A stretch of DNA of 64,000 bases from DASXKD01 sp963806145 (GCA_963806145.1 CAWDXD010000030.1:124001-188000); one strand, 5' to 3'. Shown: positions 34,352 to 44,041, counted from the first letter of the stretch. Translations and numbers: made by a program. The notes: generated from the sequence alone by a model not told the origin.

Positions 34352-35080
34352 ATGTGGCTAAGTCGGGGCTGGCGGCGCCGCCTCACCCGCCGGGGGAGAA
34401 ATGCGTGGCGCATGGACCAAGCACCGGTGTCGCAGGTAGCGTGGGCGCACGTACCGGAGTTGACGCCACGAGCCGCGTCCGCGGATGTGGTACCCGCGCC
34501 GAGCCCTTGGCCCGCGGAGGAGAGGCTGGACCAAGTGATGCCGAGCGTCTACTGCGCCCGCTGCGGGCGGGCGAGCCCGGAAGGGGCGCGCTTCTGCTCG
34601 CACTGCGGGGCACCGCTCATGCGGGGCGGGGGAGAGCGTCCGGGCGAGAGCACCTCGACGATCTCGCTGGGCGGCACCGACCTGGCCGACGCCGACTACG
34701 AGGAGCCGCTAGCGGAAGCGGCCGCGACCGAGGCGCTGCCGGTCGGCACCGCCCTGCTCCTGGTGAAACGCGGCCCGAATGCGGGCAGCCGGTTCCTGCT
34801 GGACAGCGACCTCACCACGGTGGGCCGCCACCCGGGCAGCGACATCTTCCTCGACGACGTCACGGTGTCCCGGCGGCATGCGGAGTTCTACCGGCGCGGA
34901 GCCGGGTTCGTCGTGCGCGACGTGGGCAGCCTGAACGGCACCTACGTGAACCGCGAGCGGATCGAGGAGACCGCCCTGAACGACGGGGACGAGGTCCAGG
35001 TGGGCAAGTTCCGGCTGACCTTCCTCGGGGCCCGGCGCTCGCAGGCGGACCGTGGCGGAGGCGCACAGGTCGGGGCATGA
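34352..35080 (+). CDS. garA: GarA-like FHA-domain regulator with zinc ribbon
   Basis: A 242-residue protein from ATG 34352 (GGAGG at 34341). A basic N-terminus leads to a zinc ribbon (CARCG and CSHCG) near residues 67-85, then ESTSTISLGG, which matches the phosphorylated Thr motif of mycobacterial GarA. An FHA domain follows (about 150-230: GRHPGSDIFLDDVTVSRRHAEF, GSLNGTYVNRERI). In relatives the unphosphorylated FHA domain inhibits 2-oxoglutarate dehydrogenase and controls glutamate flux, and Ser/Thr kinases relieve it. A shorter start at 34538 is possible, but streptomycete homologues have a comparable long N-terminus. Its stop overlaps the MerR start (ATGA). Confidence 0.87.
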   Translation: MWLSRGWRRRLTRRGRNAWRMDQAPVSQVAWAHVPELTPRAASADVVPAPSPWPAEERLDQVMPSVYCARCGRASPEGARFCSHCGAPLMRGGGERPGESTSTISLGGTDLADADYEEPLAEAAATEALPVGTALLLVKRGPNAGSRFLLDSDLTTVGRHPGSDIFLDDVTVSRRHAEFYRRGAGFVVRDVGSLNGTYVNRERIEETALNDGDEVQVGKFRLTFLGARRSQADRGGGAQVGA

Positions 35081-35733
35081 GTGCTGAGCCAGCCCGGGCA
35101 TATTTTGGCATCGGCGAGGTGCTTGCCCAGCTCCGCGCCGAATTCCCGGATATCAGCGTCTCCAAGATCCGCTTCCTGGAGACGGAAGGGCTGATCCAGC
35201 CTGCCCGCTCTCCCTCCGGCTACCGTAAGTTCGGCCCGGCAGACGTGGACCGGCTCAGGTACATCCTCACCGCCCAGCGCGACCGGTACCTGCCGCTGCG
35301 GGTGATCAAGGATCAACTGGACGCTGATGAGGCCCGGTCCGGCCCGCTGGCCAGGAGCGAGCTTCTCGACGCGGCGGGGATCGACGAGCGCTCGCTGGCC
35401 GAGCTCGAGGAGTTCGGCCTGGTGCTCAGGTCCGGCCGGCAGTACCCGCCCGAGGCGGTCGAGGCGGTCCGCGCGATCATGGCGCTCGGACGGTACGGGG
35501 TCCAGGCCCGGCACCTGCGGGTGCTGCGCGCGTCCGCGGACCGGGAGACCGCGCTGATCGAACAGGTCGTGGCTCCCATCCTGCGGCAACGGAGCCCCGG
35601 GGCACGGGACCGGGCCGCCACATCCGCACGTGACATCGCATCGCTCGTGCTCACCGTGCACGCTGCCCTCATCGAGATGACCCTGTCTGATGCCGGTTTC
35701 GCGGGGCGCGAACCAGGGGGGAACGGCCGCTGA
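35077..35733 (+). CDS. ftsR: MerR-family regulator, FtsR-like
   Basis: A 218-residue protein with the N-terminal MerR winged helix: YFGIGEVLAQLRAEFPDISVSKIRFLETEGLI, then PARSPSGYRKF. It lines up with mycobacterial Rv1828 and the corynebacterial FtsR that activates ftsZ, both encoded beside garA. A conserved C-terminal domain (about 100-200) lacks the Cys ligands of metal sensors, so it is not a metal-responsive MerR. Coupled to garA by ATGA. Confidence 0.85.
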   Translation: MSAEPARAYFGIGEVLAQLRAEFPDISVSKIRFLETEGLIQPARSPSGYRKFGPADVDRLRYILTAQRDRYLPLRVIKDQLDADEARSGPLARSELLDAAGIDERSLAELEEFGLVLRSGRQYPPEAVEAVRAIMALGRYGVQARHLRVLRASADRETALIEQVVAPILRQRSPGARDRAATSARDIASLVLTVHAALIEMTLSDAGFAGREPGGNGR

Positions 35734-35845
35734 ACGACAGGGCGCGGGCGTCCCCGCTGCCCGTGCGGGTGTACTTTGACAGGGGAATCCCTTCAGCAAG
35801 GTTCAGGACGGACAGTGCCTGACGCGAGGCGAGGACGGAGCCGCC

Positions 35846-36316
35846 GTGAGGAAGATGGAGGTCGTCGGCGTCCGGGTCGAGATGCCCACGAACCAGCCCA
35901 TCGTCCTGCTCAAGGAGACTGAGGGGGACAGGTATCTGCCGATCTGGATCGGCCCGGTGGAGGCCACCGCCATCGCGTTCGCCCAGCAGGGCATGGTCCC
36001 TGCCCGGCCGCTGACCCATGACCTCTTCCGCGATGTGCTCGAAGCTCTCGGCGTGCAACTGACCACCGTGAACATCACCGCGCTGCGGGACGGGATCTTC
36101 TTCGCGGACCTCATCTTCTCCAACGGCAAGGAGGTGAGCGCCCGGCCCTCGGACTCGATCGCCCTCGCGCTGCGTACCGGCGCCTCGATCTTCGCCGCCG
36201 AGGAAATCCTGGACGAGGCCGGGGTCGCGATCCCGGACGAGCAGGAGGACGAGGTCGAGAAGTTCCGCGAGTTCCTCGACACGATCAGCCCGGAGGACTT
36301 CGGCCGGGCCACCTAG
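35846..36316 (+). CDS. Bifunctional nuclease family protein (DUF151)
   Basis: A 156-residue cytoplasmic protein. VVLLKETEGDRYLPIWIGPVEATAIAFAQQG and SNGKEVSARPSDSIALALRTGASIFAAEEIL are the family landmarks, including the RPSDxIALA motif. Members have been called bifunctional RNase/DNase; their role in actinobacteria is not established. GTG 35846 follows GAGCCGCC. It lies between the two MerR genes, as in mycobacteria (Rv1829). Confidence 0.88.
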   Translation: MRKMEVVGVRVEMPTNQPIVLLKETEGDRYLPIWIGPVEATAIAFAQQGMVPARPLTHDLFRDVLEALGVQLTTVNITALRDGIFFADLIFSNGKEVSARPSDSIALALRTGASIFAAEEILDEAGVAIPDEQEDEVEKFREFLDTISPEDFGRAT

Positions 36317-36436
36317 CCCGGCCTGGTTGCCGGCCAGGCGCGACGCGCCGCCCGGGGTCGTTGACGAGCGCACTCGCCGGCGCCTAGCGTGCAAATCGGG
36401 TACCCAGGGTGGTGACTTCCCGGGTCGGAGGCAGGT

Positions 36437-37060
36437 GTGGCGGTAACCAGGAGTGACGACGGCGAATCGCAGGCACGCGGCGCCGCCATGCAGCACGCCG
36501 GGGAGCAGGGCCTGCTGTTCGGTGACGAAGTCCTTACCGTCCATTCTGACGACGTCGGCTACCGGGGCCCCACGGCCTGTGCCGCCGCCGGGATCACCTA
36601 CCGCCAGCTTGACTACTGGGCCCGGACCGGCTTGGTGGAGCCCAGCGTGCGCGCGGCGCACGGATCCGGCTCGCAGCGCCTCTACAGCTTCCGCGACATC
36701 TGCGTGCTCAAGGTGGTCAAGCGCCTGCTCGACACCGGCATCTCGCTGCAGCAGATCCGCACCGCCGTCATCCAGCTGAGGGACCGCGGCACTGACGACC
36801 TCGCCCGGCTCACCCTGATGAGCGACGGGGTCACGGTGTACGAGTGCACGTCCACCGACGAGGTGGTGGACCTGCTGGCCGGCGGCCAGGGCGTGTTCGG
36901 CATCGCGCTCGGGCGCGTCTGGAAGGAAGTCGACGGCACACTCGCCGAGCTTCCCGCCGAACGGGCAGAGAAGGGCGAAAGCGCTGACGGGCCGGCGGGC
37001 CGCAGCACCAGCGCCCGGGACGAACTGTCCATGCGCCGCGCCCTGCGGACCAGCGGGTAA
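36437..37060 (+). CDS. Second MerR-family regulator (Rv1830-like)
   Basis: A 207-residue protein. GYRGPTACAAAGITYRQLDYWARTGLVEPSVR and GSQRLYSFRDICVLKVVKRLLDTGISLQQIR form the MerR helix-turn-helix and the following helix. The C-terminal part (about 120-207) has no recognised ligand domain and ends in an Ala/Ser-rich tail. Start is GTG 36437 after GGAGGCAG. The order FtsR-like, DUF151, MerR is conserved in mycobacteria, where this gene has been linked to cell division and drug response. Confidence 0.87.
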   Translation: MAVTRSDDGESQARGAAMQHAGEQGLLFGDEVLTVHSDDVGYRGPTACAAAGITYRQLDYWARTGLVEPSVRAAHGSGSQRLYSFRDICVLKVVKRLLDTGISLQQIRTAVIQLRDRGTDDLARLTLMSDGVTVYECTSTDEVVDLLAGGQGVFGIALGRVWKEVDGTLAELPAERAEKGESADGPAGRSTSARDELSMRRALRTSG

Positions 37061-37111
37061 GCCCGGAGCCCCGGAATTGGCCGCTGGCGGTGGCGGCTAG
37101 GCTCTCGGCGC

Positions 37112-38197
37112 ATGGCCTCCTCCTCACCCAGGATCGGTTTCACGGCGTTCCGCAGCCTGTCGCGGGCCATGATGCGCGGATTCCTCAGGGACCGGACGGC
37201 CCTGGCCTTCTCGCTCCTGCTGCCGATCCTGTTCCTGGCGCTGCTCGGCTCGCTGTACCGGGGCAGCACCGCGCCCAAGCTGAGCGTCGTCGAGATCGGG
37301 AACGCCAGCCTGCTCAGCCACGCCGCGGGCCAGCCGGGGCTGTCCGGGGTGCTCACCGTGACTCACAACAGCGACAAGAAGGCCGCGGTCAGCGAGGTGC
37401 GCCGGGGCGACGCCGACGCGGCGGTCCAGCAGATCGGCAACCAGCTGATCGTGCACTACTCGATCGCCGACCCGACCACGGCGGGCATCGTCCAGGCGGT
37501 CTTCTCCTCGATCGTGCAGCAGGCGAACCAGGCGCGGGCCGGGCCGGCGGGCAGTTACCAACTGTCCAGCAAGCAGGTGGAGAGCACCACGCTCAAGCCC
37601 ATCCAGTTCCTCGCGCCCGGCCTGCTGGCCTGGGCCATCGCCTCGGGGGCCACCTTCGGCGCGGCCATCACGCTGGTGAACTGGCGGCACAACAAGCTGC
37701 TGCGGCGGCTGCGGCTGGCCCCGGTGAGCACGGGTTCTGTGGTGCTGGCCCGGGTCGGGGTGAGCCTGCTCGTGGCGCTGGTCCAGATGGCCCTGTTCCT
37801 GCTGATCGCCACCACGCCCTACTTCGGCCTGAAGCTGACGCCGGGCTGGTGGGCGGCCATCCCCGTGCTGATCTGCGGGACCCTGGCCTTCATGTCCATC
37901 GGCCTGCTGGTCGGCTCGTTCGCCAAGACCCAGCAGGCGGCCACGGCCATCGCGAACCTGATCATCCTGCCGATGGCGTTCCTCGGCGGGGCCTTCATCC
38001 CGCTCGACTTCGCACCGCCCTGGCTGCGGGACGCTTCCTACGTCATGCCGCTTCGCTACCTGGTCACCGGGATGCAGGACGTCATGGCGCGCGGCGAGGG
38101 CCCTGGCGCCGCGCTCCCCGCGATCGGCATCCTGGCCGCCCTGACCGTGGCCCTGACGCTCATCGCGGTCCGGGTGTTCCGCTGGGACGAGGTCTGA
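37112..38197 (+). CDS. ABC-2 type transporter permease
   Basis: A 361-residue membrane protein with one N-terminal helix (about 29-48), an extracellular domain of about 150 residues, then five helices from about 165 on, ending in a short cytoplasmic tail with RVFRWDEV. This is the ABC-2 permease layout of the drug and polyketide exporter subfamily. No ATP-binding subunit is encoded beside it on either strand, so it must pair with one from elsewhere or have lost it. The substrate is unknown. Start is ATG 37112. It ends just before a tandem repeat array. Confidence 0.85.
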   Translation: MASSSPRIGFTAFRSLSRAMMRGFLRDRTALAFSLLLPILFLALLGSLYRGSTAPKLSVVEIGNASLLSHAAGQPGLSGVLTVTHNSDKKAAVSEVRRGDADAAVQQIGNQLIVHYSIADPTTAGIVQAVFSSIVQQANQARAGPAGSYQLSSKQVESTTLKPIQFLAPGLLAWAIASGATFGAAITLVNWRHNKLLRRLRLAPVSTGSVVLARVGVSLLVALVQMALFLLIATTPYFGLKLTPGWWAAIPVLICGTLAFMSIGLLVGSFAKTQQAATAIANLIILPMAFLGGAFIPLDFAPPWLRDASYVMPLRYLVTGMQDVMARGEGPGAALPAIGILAALTVALTLIAVRVFRWDEV

Positions 38198-38209
38198 GAG
38201 GGCTGCGCT

Positions 38210-38403
38210 GGCCTGGGGGAGCTACCCCCCTGGAACCCCCCGGGGCGCCGATGGCGCCTCGCCGGCAAGCCGGCAGGCCCCATCGCGCATGCTGGCCTGG
38301 GGGAGCGACCCCCCTGGAACCCCCCGTGGCGCCGATGGCGCCTCGCCGGCAAGCCGGCAGGCCCCATCGCGCATGCTGGCCTGGGGGAGCGACCCTGGAA
38401 CCT
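38210..38403. repeat. Tandem array of 84-bp dispersed-repeat units
   Basis: Units beginning GGCCTGGGGGAG start at 38210, 38294 and 38378: two full units and a partial third. Unit length is exactly 84 bases, and the units differ at only a few positions. The same unit, at 85 bp, occurs inside the PPTase gene at 29146. The array separates the ABC permease stop from the glycine riboswitch. There are no unique spacers between the units, so it is not CRISPR. Confidence 0.9.
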
Positions 38404-38462
38404 CCGGCGCGGCACCGGCCGCCGGGCACCGGCTCGGGTAAGATCGCAGATGCTGGTGACAC

Positions 38463-38562
38463 CGTCCGGGAGAGACCACGGGCTTGCGCCCGGGGCGCCG
38501 AAGGGGCAACCTCCCCGGAACCTCTCAGGCATCAGGGACCGGACGGGACAGGCGTCTCTGGA
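38463..38562 (+). promoter_or_regulatory. Glycine riboswitch (single aptamer) upstream of gcvP
   Basis: The gcvT-type aptamer core is clear: GGGAGAGACC at 38468-38477, then GCCGAAGGGGCAACCTCCCC near 38497, and GGAACCTCTCAGGC followed by AGGGACCGGACGG. The closing stem pairs CCGGGAGA with TCTCTGG at the end. Only one aptamer is recognisable; the following 70 bases do not repeat the core. Glycine should turn on the glycine decarboxylase gene that starts 68 bases downstream. Confidence 0.93.
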
Positions 38563-38630
38563 GTCGGCGCGGCGAGCGCGGCGACAGAGGGGGAGACCGT
38601 AACTGGTGGCTCCCGCTCTGGAGGCTCGCA

Positions 38631-41492
38631 ATGGACTTCGCGTCACGGCATATCGGGCCCTCGCCCGCCGAGCAGGCACACATGCTCGGCACGCTCGGCT
38701 ACGCCTCGCTCGACGAGCTGACCGCGGCCGCCTTGCCGCCCGCGCTGGCCGGCGACCGCAGCCTGGCCGGCCTGCCACCCGCTGTCTCTGAGCCGGAGGC
38801 GCTGCGGCGGCTCGGCGCCCTGGCGGACCAGAACCAGGTGCTGACCTCCATGATCGGCCTCGGCTACTACGGGACCGTGACGCCGGCCGTCATCCGCCGC
38901 AACGTGCTGGAGAACCCCGGCTGGTACACGGCCTACACGCCGTATCAGCCGGAGATCTCCCAGGGCCGGCTGGAGGCCCTGCTGAACTTCCAGACCATGG
39001 TCGAGGACCTCACCGGGCTGGCGGTGGCCGGGGCCTCCCTCCTCGACGAGGCCACCGCGGCCGCGGAGGCGATGACCCTGGCCCGCCGGGCCGCGCGCAC
39101 CGGCAGCGTGTTCCTTGCCGACGCCCGGTGCCTGCCGCAGACGCTCGCGGTGCTGGCCACCCGGGCCGCGCCGCTGGGCATTGACCTGGTGGTGGCCGAG
39201 GTGACCGAGCAGGAGGTGGCGGCCCAGCCCGCCGGGGAACTGTTCGGGGTGCTGCTGCCCTACCCCGACGCCACCGGGGAGATCCGCGACCTGCGGCCGG
39301 TGATCGCCGCCGCCAGGGAGCGGGGCGCGCTCACCGCGGTCGCGGCCGATCTGCTGGCCCTCACCCTGCTGATGCCCCCGGGCGAACTCGGCGCCGATAT
39401 CGCGGTGGGCAGCACCCAGCGGTTCGGCGTCCCGATGGGGTACGGCGGCCCGCACGCCGCCTACATCGCCGTCCGTGACGGCCTGGCACGCCAGCTGCCC
39501 GGGCGGCTCGTCGGGGTGTCCCTGGACGCCGCCGGGCAGCCGGCCTACCGGCTCGCGCTGCAGGCCAGGGAGCAGCACATCCGCCGGGAAAAGGCGACGA
39601 GCAACATCTGCACCGCGCAGGTGCTGCTCGCGGTCATCGCCGGGATGTACGGGGTCTACCACGGGCCGGACGGGCTGGCGGCCATCGCCGGCGGTGTGCA
39701 CCGCAAGGCCGCCGTGCTGGCCGCCTCGCTCCGCGCGGCGGGCTGCACGGTCGCGCACGAGAACTTCTTCGACACGGTCGCCGTGACCGGCATCCCGGGC
39801 GGCGCCGCGGCGGGCATCGCACGGGCCCGCCGCCTGGGCTACAACCTCTATCTGGCCGGCCCGGGCACGGTGCAGGCCGCCTGCGACGAGACGACCACCG
39901 AGCAGCACCTGCGGTACGTGGTGGCGGCCCTGGCTGATGTGGATCCGGCCGGGGTGAGCCTGGCCGGGGCCGGCGACGTGCTCCCGGCCGGGCTGCGGCG
40001 GACCACCGGGTTCCTCACCCACCCGGTGTTCCACGAGCACCGCAGCGAGACGTCGCTGCAGCGGTACCTGCGGCGGCTGGCCGACTTCGACCTGGCGCTG
40101 GACCGGTCGATGATCCCGCTGGGGTCCTGCACGATGAAGCTGAACGCGGCGGCGGAGATGGAGCCCATCACCTGGCCGCAGTTCGCGGACCTGCACCCCT
40201 TCGCGCCGGCCGGCCAGGCCCAGGGCTATGCCAGGCTGATCGCCGACCTCGGCTCGTGGCTGGCCGAGATCACCGGGTACGCGGCGGTGTCGCTGCAGCC
40301 GAACGCCGGCTCCCAGGGCGAGCTGGCCGGCCTGCTGGCCATCCGCGCCTACCATGCCGCCCGCGGCGACCAGGAACGGGACGTCTGCCTGATCCCGGAG
40401 TCCGCGCACGGCACCAACGCGGCCAGCGCGATGCTGGCCGGGCTGCGGGTCGTGGTGGTCAAGTGCGGCAACGACGGCGCCATCGACGTCGCGGACCTGC
40501 ACGGGAAACTGTCCGCGCACCCGGGCAAGGTCGCGGCGATCATGCTGACCTACCCGTCCACCAACGGGGTGTTCGAGGAGACCGTGACCGAGGTCTGCGC
40601 CGCGGTGCACGACGCGGGCGGCCAGGTCTACGTGGACGGCGCCAACCTGAACGCCCTGATGGGGCTGGCCAAGCCGGGACGATTCGGCGCCGACGTGTCG
40701 CACCTCAACCTGCACAAGACGTTCTGCATCCCGCACGGCGGCGGCGGGCCGGGGGTCGGCCCGGTCGCCGTCGGCGCCCACCTCGCCCCGTTCCTGCCCG
40801 GCAGCCCCGCGCCCGGCGCGGGCAGCGGCGGCACCGCCGGCCCTGACGGCGTGGGGCCGGTCGCCGCGGCGCCCTACGGCTCCGCCGGGATCCTGCCGAT
40901 CTCCTGGGCGTACATCGCGATGATGGGCGGCGACGGGCTGCGCAGGGCCAGCCAGGTGGCCATCCTGGCGGCGAACTACATCGCCCGGCGGCTGGACGGG
41001 CATTTCCCGGTGCTCTACACCGGCCGGCACGGCCTGGTCGCGCACGAGTGCATCGTCGACCTGAGGCCGCTGACGAAGCAGACCGGGGTCACCGTGGACG
41101 ACGTGGCCAAGCGGCTCATCGACTACGGGTTCCACGCGCCGACCATGTCGTTCCCGGTGGCCGGGACGCTCATGATCGAGCCGACCGAGAGCGAGGACCT
41201 GGCCGAGATCGACCGGTTCTGCACGGCGATGATCGCGATCCGGCAGGAAATCGCCCGGGTCGCCGGCGGTGACTACGACCGCGAGGACAACCCGCTGGCC
41301 AATGCCCCGCACACCGCGCCGATGCTGCTCGCCGCCGACTGGAAGCACCCGTACTCGCGGGAGGAGGCCGCCTACCCGCAGGCCGGCGACCACCGGGGCA
41401 AGTACTGGCCGCCGGTGCGCCGCATCGACCAGGCCTACGGTGACCGGAACCTGGTCTGCGCCTGCCCCCCGGTGGCGGCCTTCCAGGACTGA
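38631..41492 (+). CDS. gcvP: Glycine dehydrogenase (decarboxylating), P-protein
   Basis: A 953-residue PLP enzyme that decarboxylates glycine and passes the aminomethyl group to the H-protein lipoyl arm. FASRHIGPSPAEQAHML starts the fold. The PLP Lys lies in HLNLHKTFCIPHGGGGPG, and the Gly-rich loop follows. It is a fused single-chain type, not split into two subunits. A loop with PGAGSGGTAG near residue 725 is longer than usual. GGAGG at 38620-38624 fixes ATG 38631. gcvT and gcvH are not in the window. Expression should be switched by the riboswitch upstream. Confidence 0.96.
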   Translation: MDFASRHIGPSPAEQAHMLGTLGYASLDELTAAALPPALAGDRSLAGLPPAVSEPEALRRLGALADQNQVLTSMIGLGYYGTVTPAVIRRNVLENPGWYTAYTPYQPEISQGRLEALLNFQTMVEDLTGLAVAGASLLDEATAAAEAMTLARRAARTGSVFLADARCLPQTLAVLATRAAPLGIDLVVAEVTEQEVAAQPAGELFGVLLPYPDATGEIRDLRPVIAAARERGALTAVAADLLALTLLMPPGELGADIAVGSTQRFGVPMGYGGPHAAYIAVRDGLARQLPGRLVGVSLDAAGQPAYRLALQAREQHIRREKATSNICTAQVLLAVIAGMYGVYHGPDGLAAIAGGVHRKAAVLAASLRAAGCTVAHENFFDTVAVTGIPGGAAAGIARARRLGYNLYLAGPGTVQAACDETTTEQHLRYVVAALADVDPAGVSLAGAGDVLPAGLRRTTGFLTHPVFHEHRSETSLQRYLRRLADFDLALDRSMIPLGSCTMKLNAAAEMEPITWPQFADLHPFAPAGQAQGYARLIADLGSWLAEITGYAAVSLQPNAGSQGELAGLLAIRAYHAARGDQERDVCLIPESAHGTNAASAMLAGLRVVVVKCGNDGAIDVADLHGKLSAHPGKVAAIMLTYPSTNGVFEETVTEVCAAVHDAGGQVYVDGANLNALMGLAKPGRFGADVSHLNLHKTFCIPHGGGGPGVGPVAVGAHLAPFLPGSPAPGAGSGGTAGPDGVGPVAAAPYGSAGILPISWAYIAMMGGDGLRRASQVAILAANYIARRLDGHFPVLYTGRHGLVAHECIVDLRPLTKQTGVTVDDVAKRLIDYGFHAPTMSFPVAGTLMIEPTESEDLAEIDRFCTAMIAIRQEIARVAGGDYDREDNPLANAPHTAPMLLAADWKHPYSREEAAYPQAGDHRGKYWPPVRRIDQAYGDRNLVCACPPVAAFQD

Positions 41493-41498
41493 TCCGTC

Positions 41499-41729
41499 CC
41501 CCAGGCCAGGAGGCCCAGGCCGGGTGACGAAGGAACGCGGCCTGGGGCCAGCGGGGGTTCCAGGGGGTCGTGCCCCAGGCCAGGAGGCCCAGGCCGGGTG
41601 ACGGAGGAACGCGGCCTGGGGCCAGCGGGGGTTCCAGGGGTCGTCCCCCAGGCCAGGAGGCCCAGGCCGGGTGACGGAGGAACGCGGCCTGGGGCCAGCG
41701 GGGGTTCCAGGGGGTCGTCCCCCAGGCCA
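41499..41729. repeat. Tandem array of 73-74 bp repeats (dispersed-repeat core)
   Basis: Units begin CCAGGCCAGGAGGCCCAGG at 41501, 41575 and 41648, with a partial fourth at 41722, giving periods of 74, 73 and 74 bases. Each carries GGGGGTTCCAGGGGGTCGT, the reverse complement of the core in the 29 and 38 kb arrays, joined to a different second half. It fills most of the 435 bases between gcvP and uvrC. The rest (41730-41926) shows no gene apart from the uvrC promoter region. Confidence 0.9.
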
Positions 41730-41926
41730 GCACTGTCGCAGCCGCCTGGCAAGGTGGCGGCCATGACCGACAGGAGGCACCATGAGTGTCATGCGCGCGC
41801 CGGGTGACCGGGGGCGAGGCATTCCACGCGGTCCGGCCGCACCCCGTCACGATCGTGCCGGCCGACCTTGTGGCAACAGGTTCCGGGTGACCCGCCAGGC
41901 CACCGGACGCGCATAGAGTTGCTGCC

Positions 41927-43989
41927 GTGGCTGATCCGCACGGCTACCGGCCGGCCCCGGGCTCGATCCCGGAGTCGCCCGGCGTGTACCGGTTCCGTGA
42001 CAAGCATGGCCGGGTCATCTACGTGGGCAAGGCCAAGAACCTGCGATCCCGGCTGAACTCCTACTTCGCCGACTTCGCCAGCCTGCACCCGCGCACCCAG
42101 GCGATGCTGTCCACCGCGGCGGGCGTGGACTGGACCGTGGTCGGCACCGAGGTGGAGTCCCTGCAGCTCGAGTACTCCTGGATCAAGGAGTTCAGCCCCA
42201 GGTTCAACATCCGGTACCGGGACGACAAGAGTTACCCCTACCTGGCGGTCACGCTGGGCGAGGACTACCCGCGGGTCATGGTGATGCGGGGCGCCAAGCG
42301 ACGCGGCACCCGCTACTTCGGGCCGTACTCGCACGCCTGGGCGATCCGGGAGACCGTGGACACCCTGCTGCGGGTGTTCCCGGTCCGCACCTGCTCGGCC
42401 GGCGTGTTCAAGCGGGCCGGGCAGATCGGCAGGCCGTGCCTGCTCGGCTACATCGGCAAGTGCTCGGCGCCGTGCGTGGGGCAGGTCAGCGAGGCCGAGC
42501 ACCGGCAGCTTGCCGAGGATTTCTGCGACTTCATGGCCGGGCAGACGGCCCGGTTCACCAAGCGGCTTGAAGCGCAGATGCGCGAGGCGGCGCAGGCCGA
42601 GGAGTATGAGCGGGCCGCGCGGCTGCGGGACGACATCCAGGCACTGGGGCGGGCGCTGGAGCGGCAGGCCGTGGTGCTCGGCGACGGCACCGACTGCGAT
42701 GTGATCGCGCTGGCCGAGGATCAGCTGGAAGCCGCCGTGCAGGTGTTCTACGTCCGCGGCGGCCGGGTTCGCGGCCAGCGTGGCTGGGTGGTGGACAAGG
42801 TCGAGGACGTCACCGCGGGCGAACTGGTGGAACAGTTCCTCGGCCAGGTCTACGGCGAGGACGCCGTCGCGACGGGCGGCCCGCTGCGCGGCACCGGCGA
42901 CGCCGCCGCCGTCCCGGAGCCGGCCCGGGGCAGCATCCCGCGCGAGGTGCTCGTCCCGGTCCTGCCGCCGGCCGCCACCGCCGTGGAGGAATGGCTGTGC
43001 CGCCGCCGCGGGAGCCGGGTCAGCCTGCGGGTACCGCAGCGCGGGGACAAGAGGGCGCTGCTGGAGACCGTGGCGCGCAACGCGAAGGAATCGCTGGCCC
43101 AGCACAAGATGCGCCGGGCCAGCGACCTGACCACCCGCAGCCGCGCCCTGCACGAGATCCAGGAGGCGCTCGGCCTGGAGCAGGCGCCGCTGCGGATCGA
43201 GTGCTACGACGTGTCCAACCTGCAGGGCACCAACGTCGTCGCATCCGCCGTGGTGTTCGAGGACGGCCTGGCCCGCAAGAGCGAGTACCGCAGGTTCAGC
43301 ATCAAGGGCACCGGCGGCGAAGGCGACGTCGCCTCGATCCACGAGGTCATCACGCGGCGGTTCCGGCGGTACCTGGAAGAGCGGGAGGCTACCGGTGAGC
43401 TGGACGTGCTCGGCGATCCGGCCGGCCAGTCCGCGGCCAGGGATCCCGGCGGGGGCGACCCCGCGGCCGGGCCGGCCCGGCGCCGCTGGATGCCGACGGC
43501 CGGCCGCGCAAGTTCGCCTACCCGCCGAACCTGGTCGTCATCGACGGCGGGCCAGCCCAGGTCGCCGCCGCCGTCCGGGCACTGGACGAGCTGGGCATCG
43601 ATGACATCGCCGTCTGCGGCCTGGCGAAGCGGCTGGAGGAGGTGTGGCTGCCCGGCGAGGACGCCCCAGTCGTCATGCCGCGCAGTAGCGAGGGCCTGTA
43701 CCTGCTGCAGCGGGTGCGCGACGAGGCACACCGGTTCGCCATCACCTACCACCGGGCAAAGCGGTCAAAGGCCCTGGCGGTGAGCGAGCTTGACGGGGTA
43801 CCGGGACTCGGCCCGGCGCGGCGGGCTACGCTGCTACGGCACTTCGGCTCGGTCCGCAAGATCGCCGGCGCGACCGAGGAGGAGATTGCGGAGGTACCCG
43901 GGATAGGCCCTCGCCTGGCCAGCGCGGTGCTGACGGCACTCTCACCCGGGCGGGGGAATGGCGAAACCAGCGACAGGGGGGCGTCGTGA
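41927..43989 (+). CDS. uvrC: Excinuclease ABC subunit C (one apparent frameshift)
   Basis: UvrC makes the two incisions around DNA damage bound by UvrB. The GIY-YIG nuclease is at residues about 12-95 (GVYRFRDKHGRVIYVGKAKNLRSRLNSYF), the UVR coiled region near EYERAARLRDDIQAL, then the RNase H-like half with ECYDVSNLQGTN. The frame then shifts near 43480: coding resumes as LDADGRPRKFAYPPN, VVIDGGPAQVAAA, and two C-terminal HhH motifs (VPGLGPARRATLLRHFG, VPGIGPRLASAV) to 43989. An intact uvrC is expected in any such genome, so the missing base is probably an assembly error rather than gene loss. Start GTG 41927. First gene of the rapZ-yvcK-whiA block. Confidence 0.9.
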
Positions 43990-44041
43990 AACACGTGCAT
44001 CGGCCGGGGCGGGCAGGGTGAGCGGGACGGAAGAGGCTGCG

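Noticed and set aside
38563..38630. A second glycine aptamer after the first
   Set aside because: AGGGGGAGACC and CTCTGGAGG look superficially similar, but the conserved GCCGAAGG core is absent.
38210..41729. Tandem arrays at 38.2 and 41.5 kb as CRISPR
   Set aside because: Units directly abut with no unique spacers, and no cas genes are near.
38643..41822. A 1059-codon minus-strand open frame opposite gcvP
   Set aside because: Shadow of gcvP, with GC-skewed, Arg/Gly/His-rich translation and no domain.
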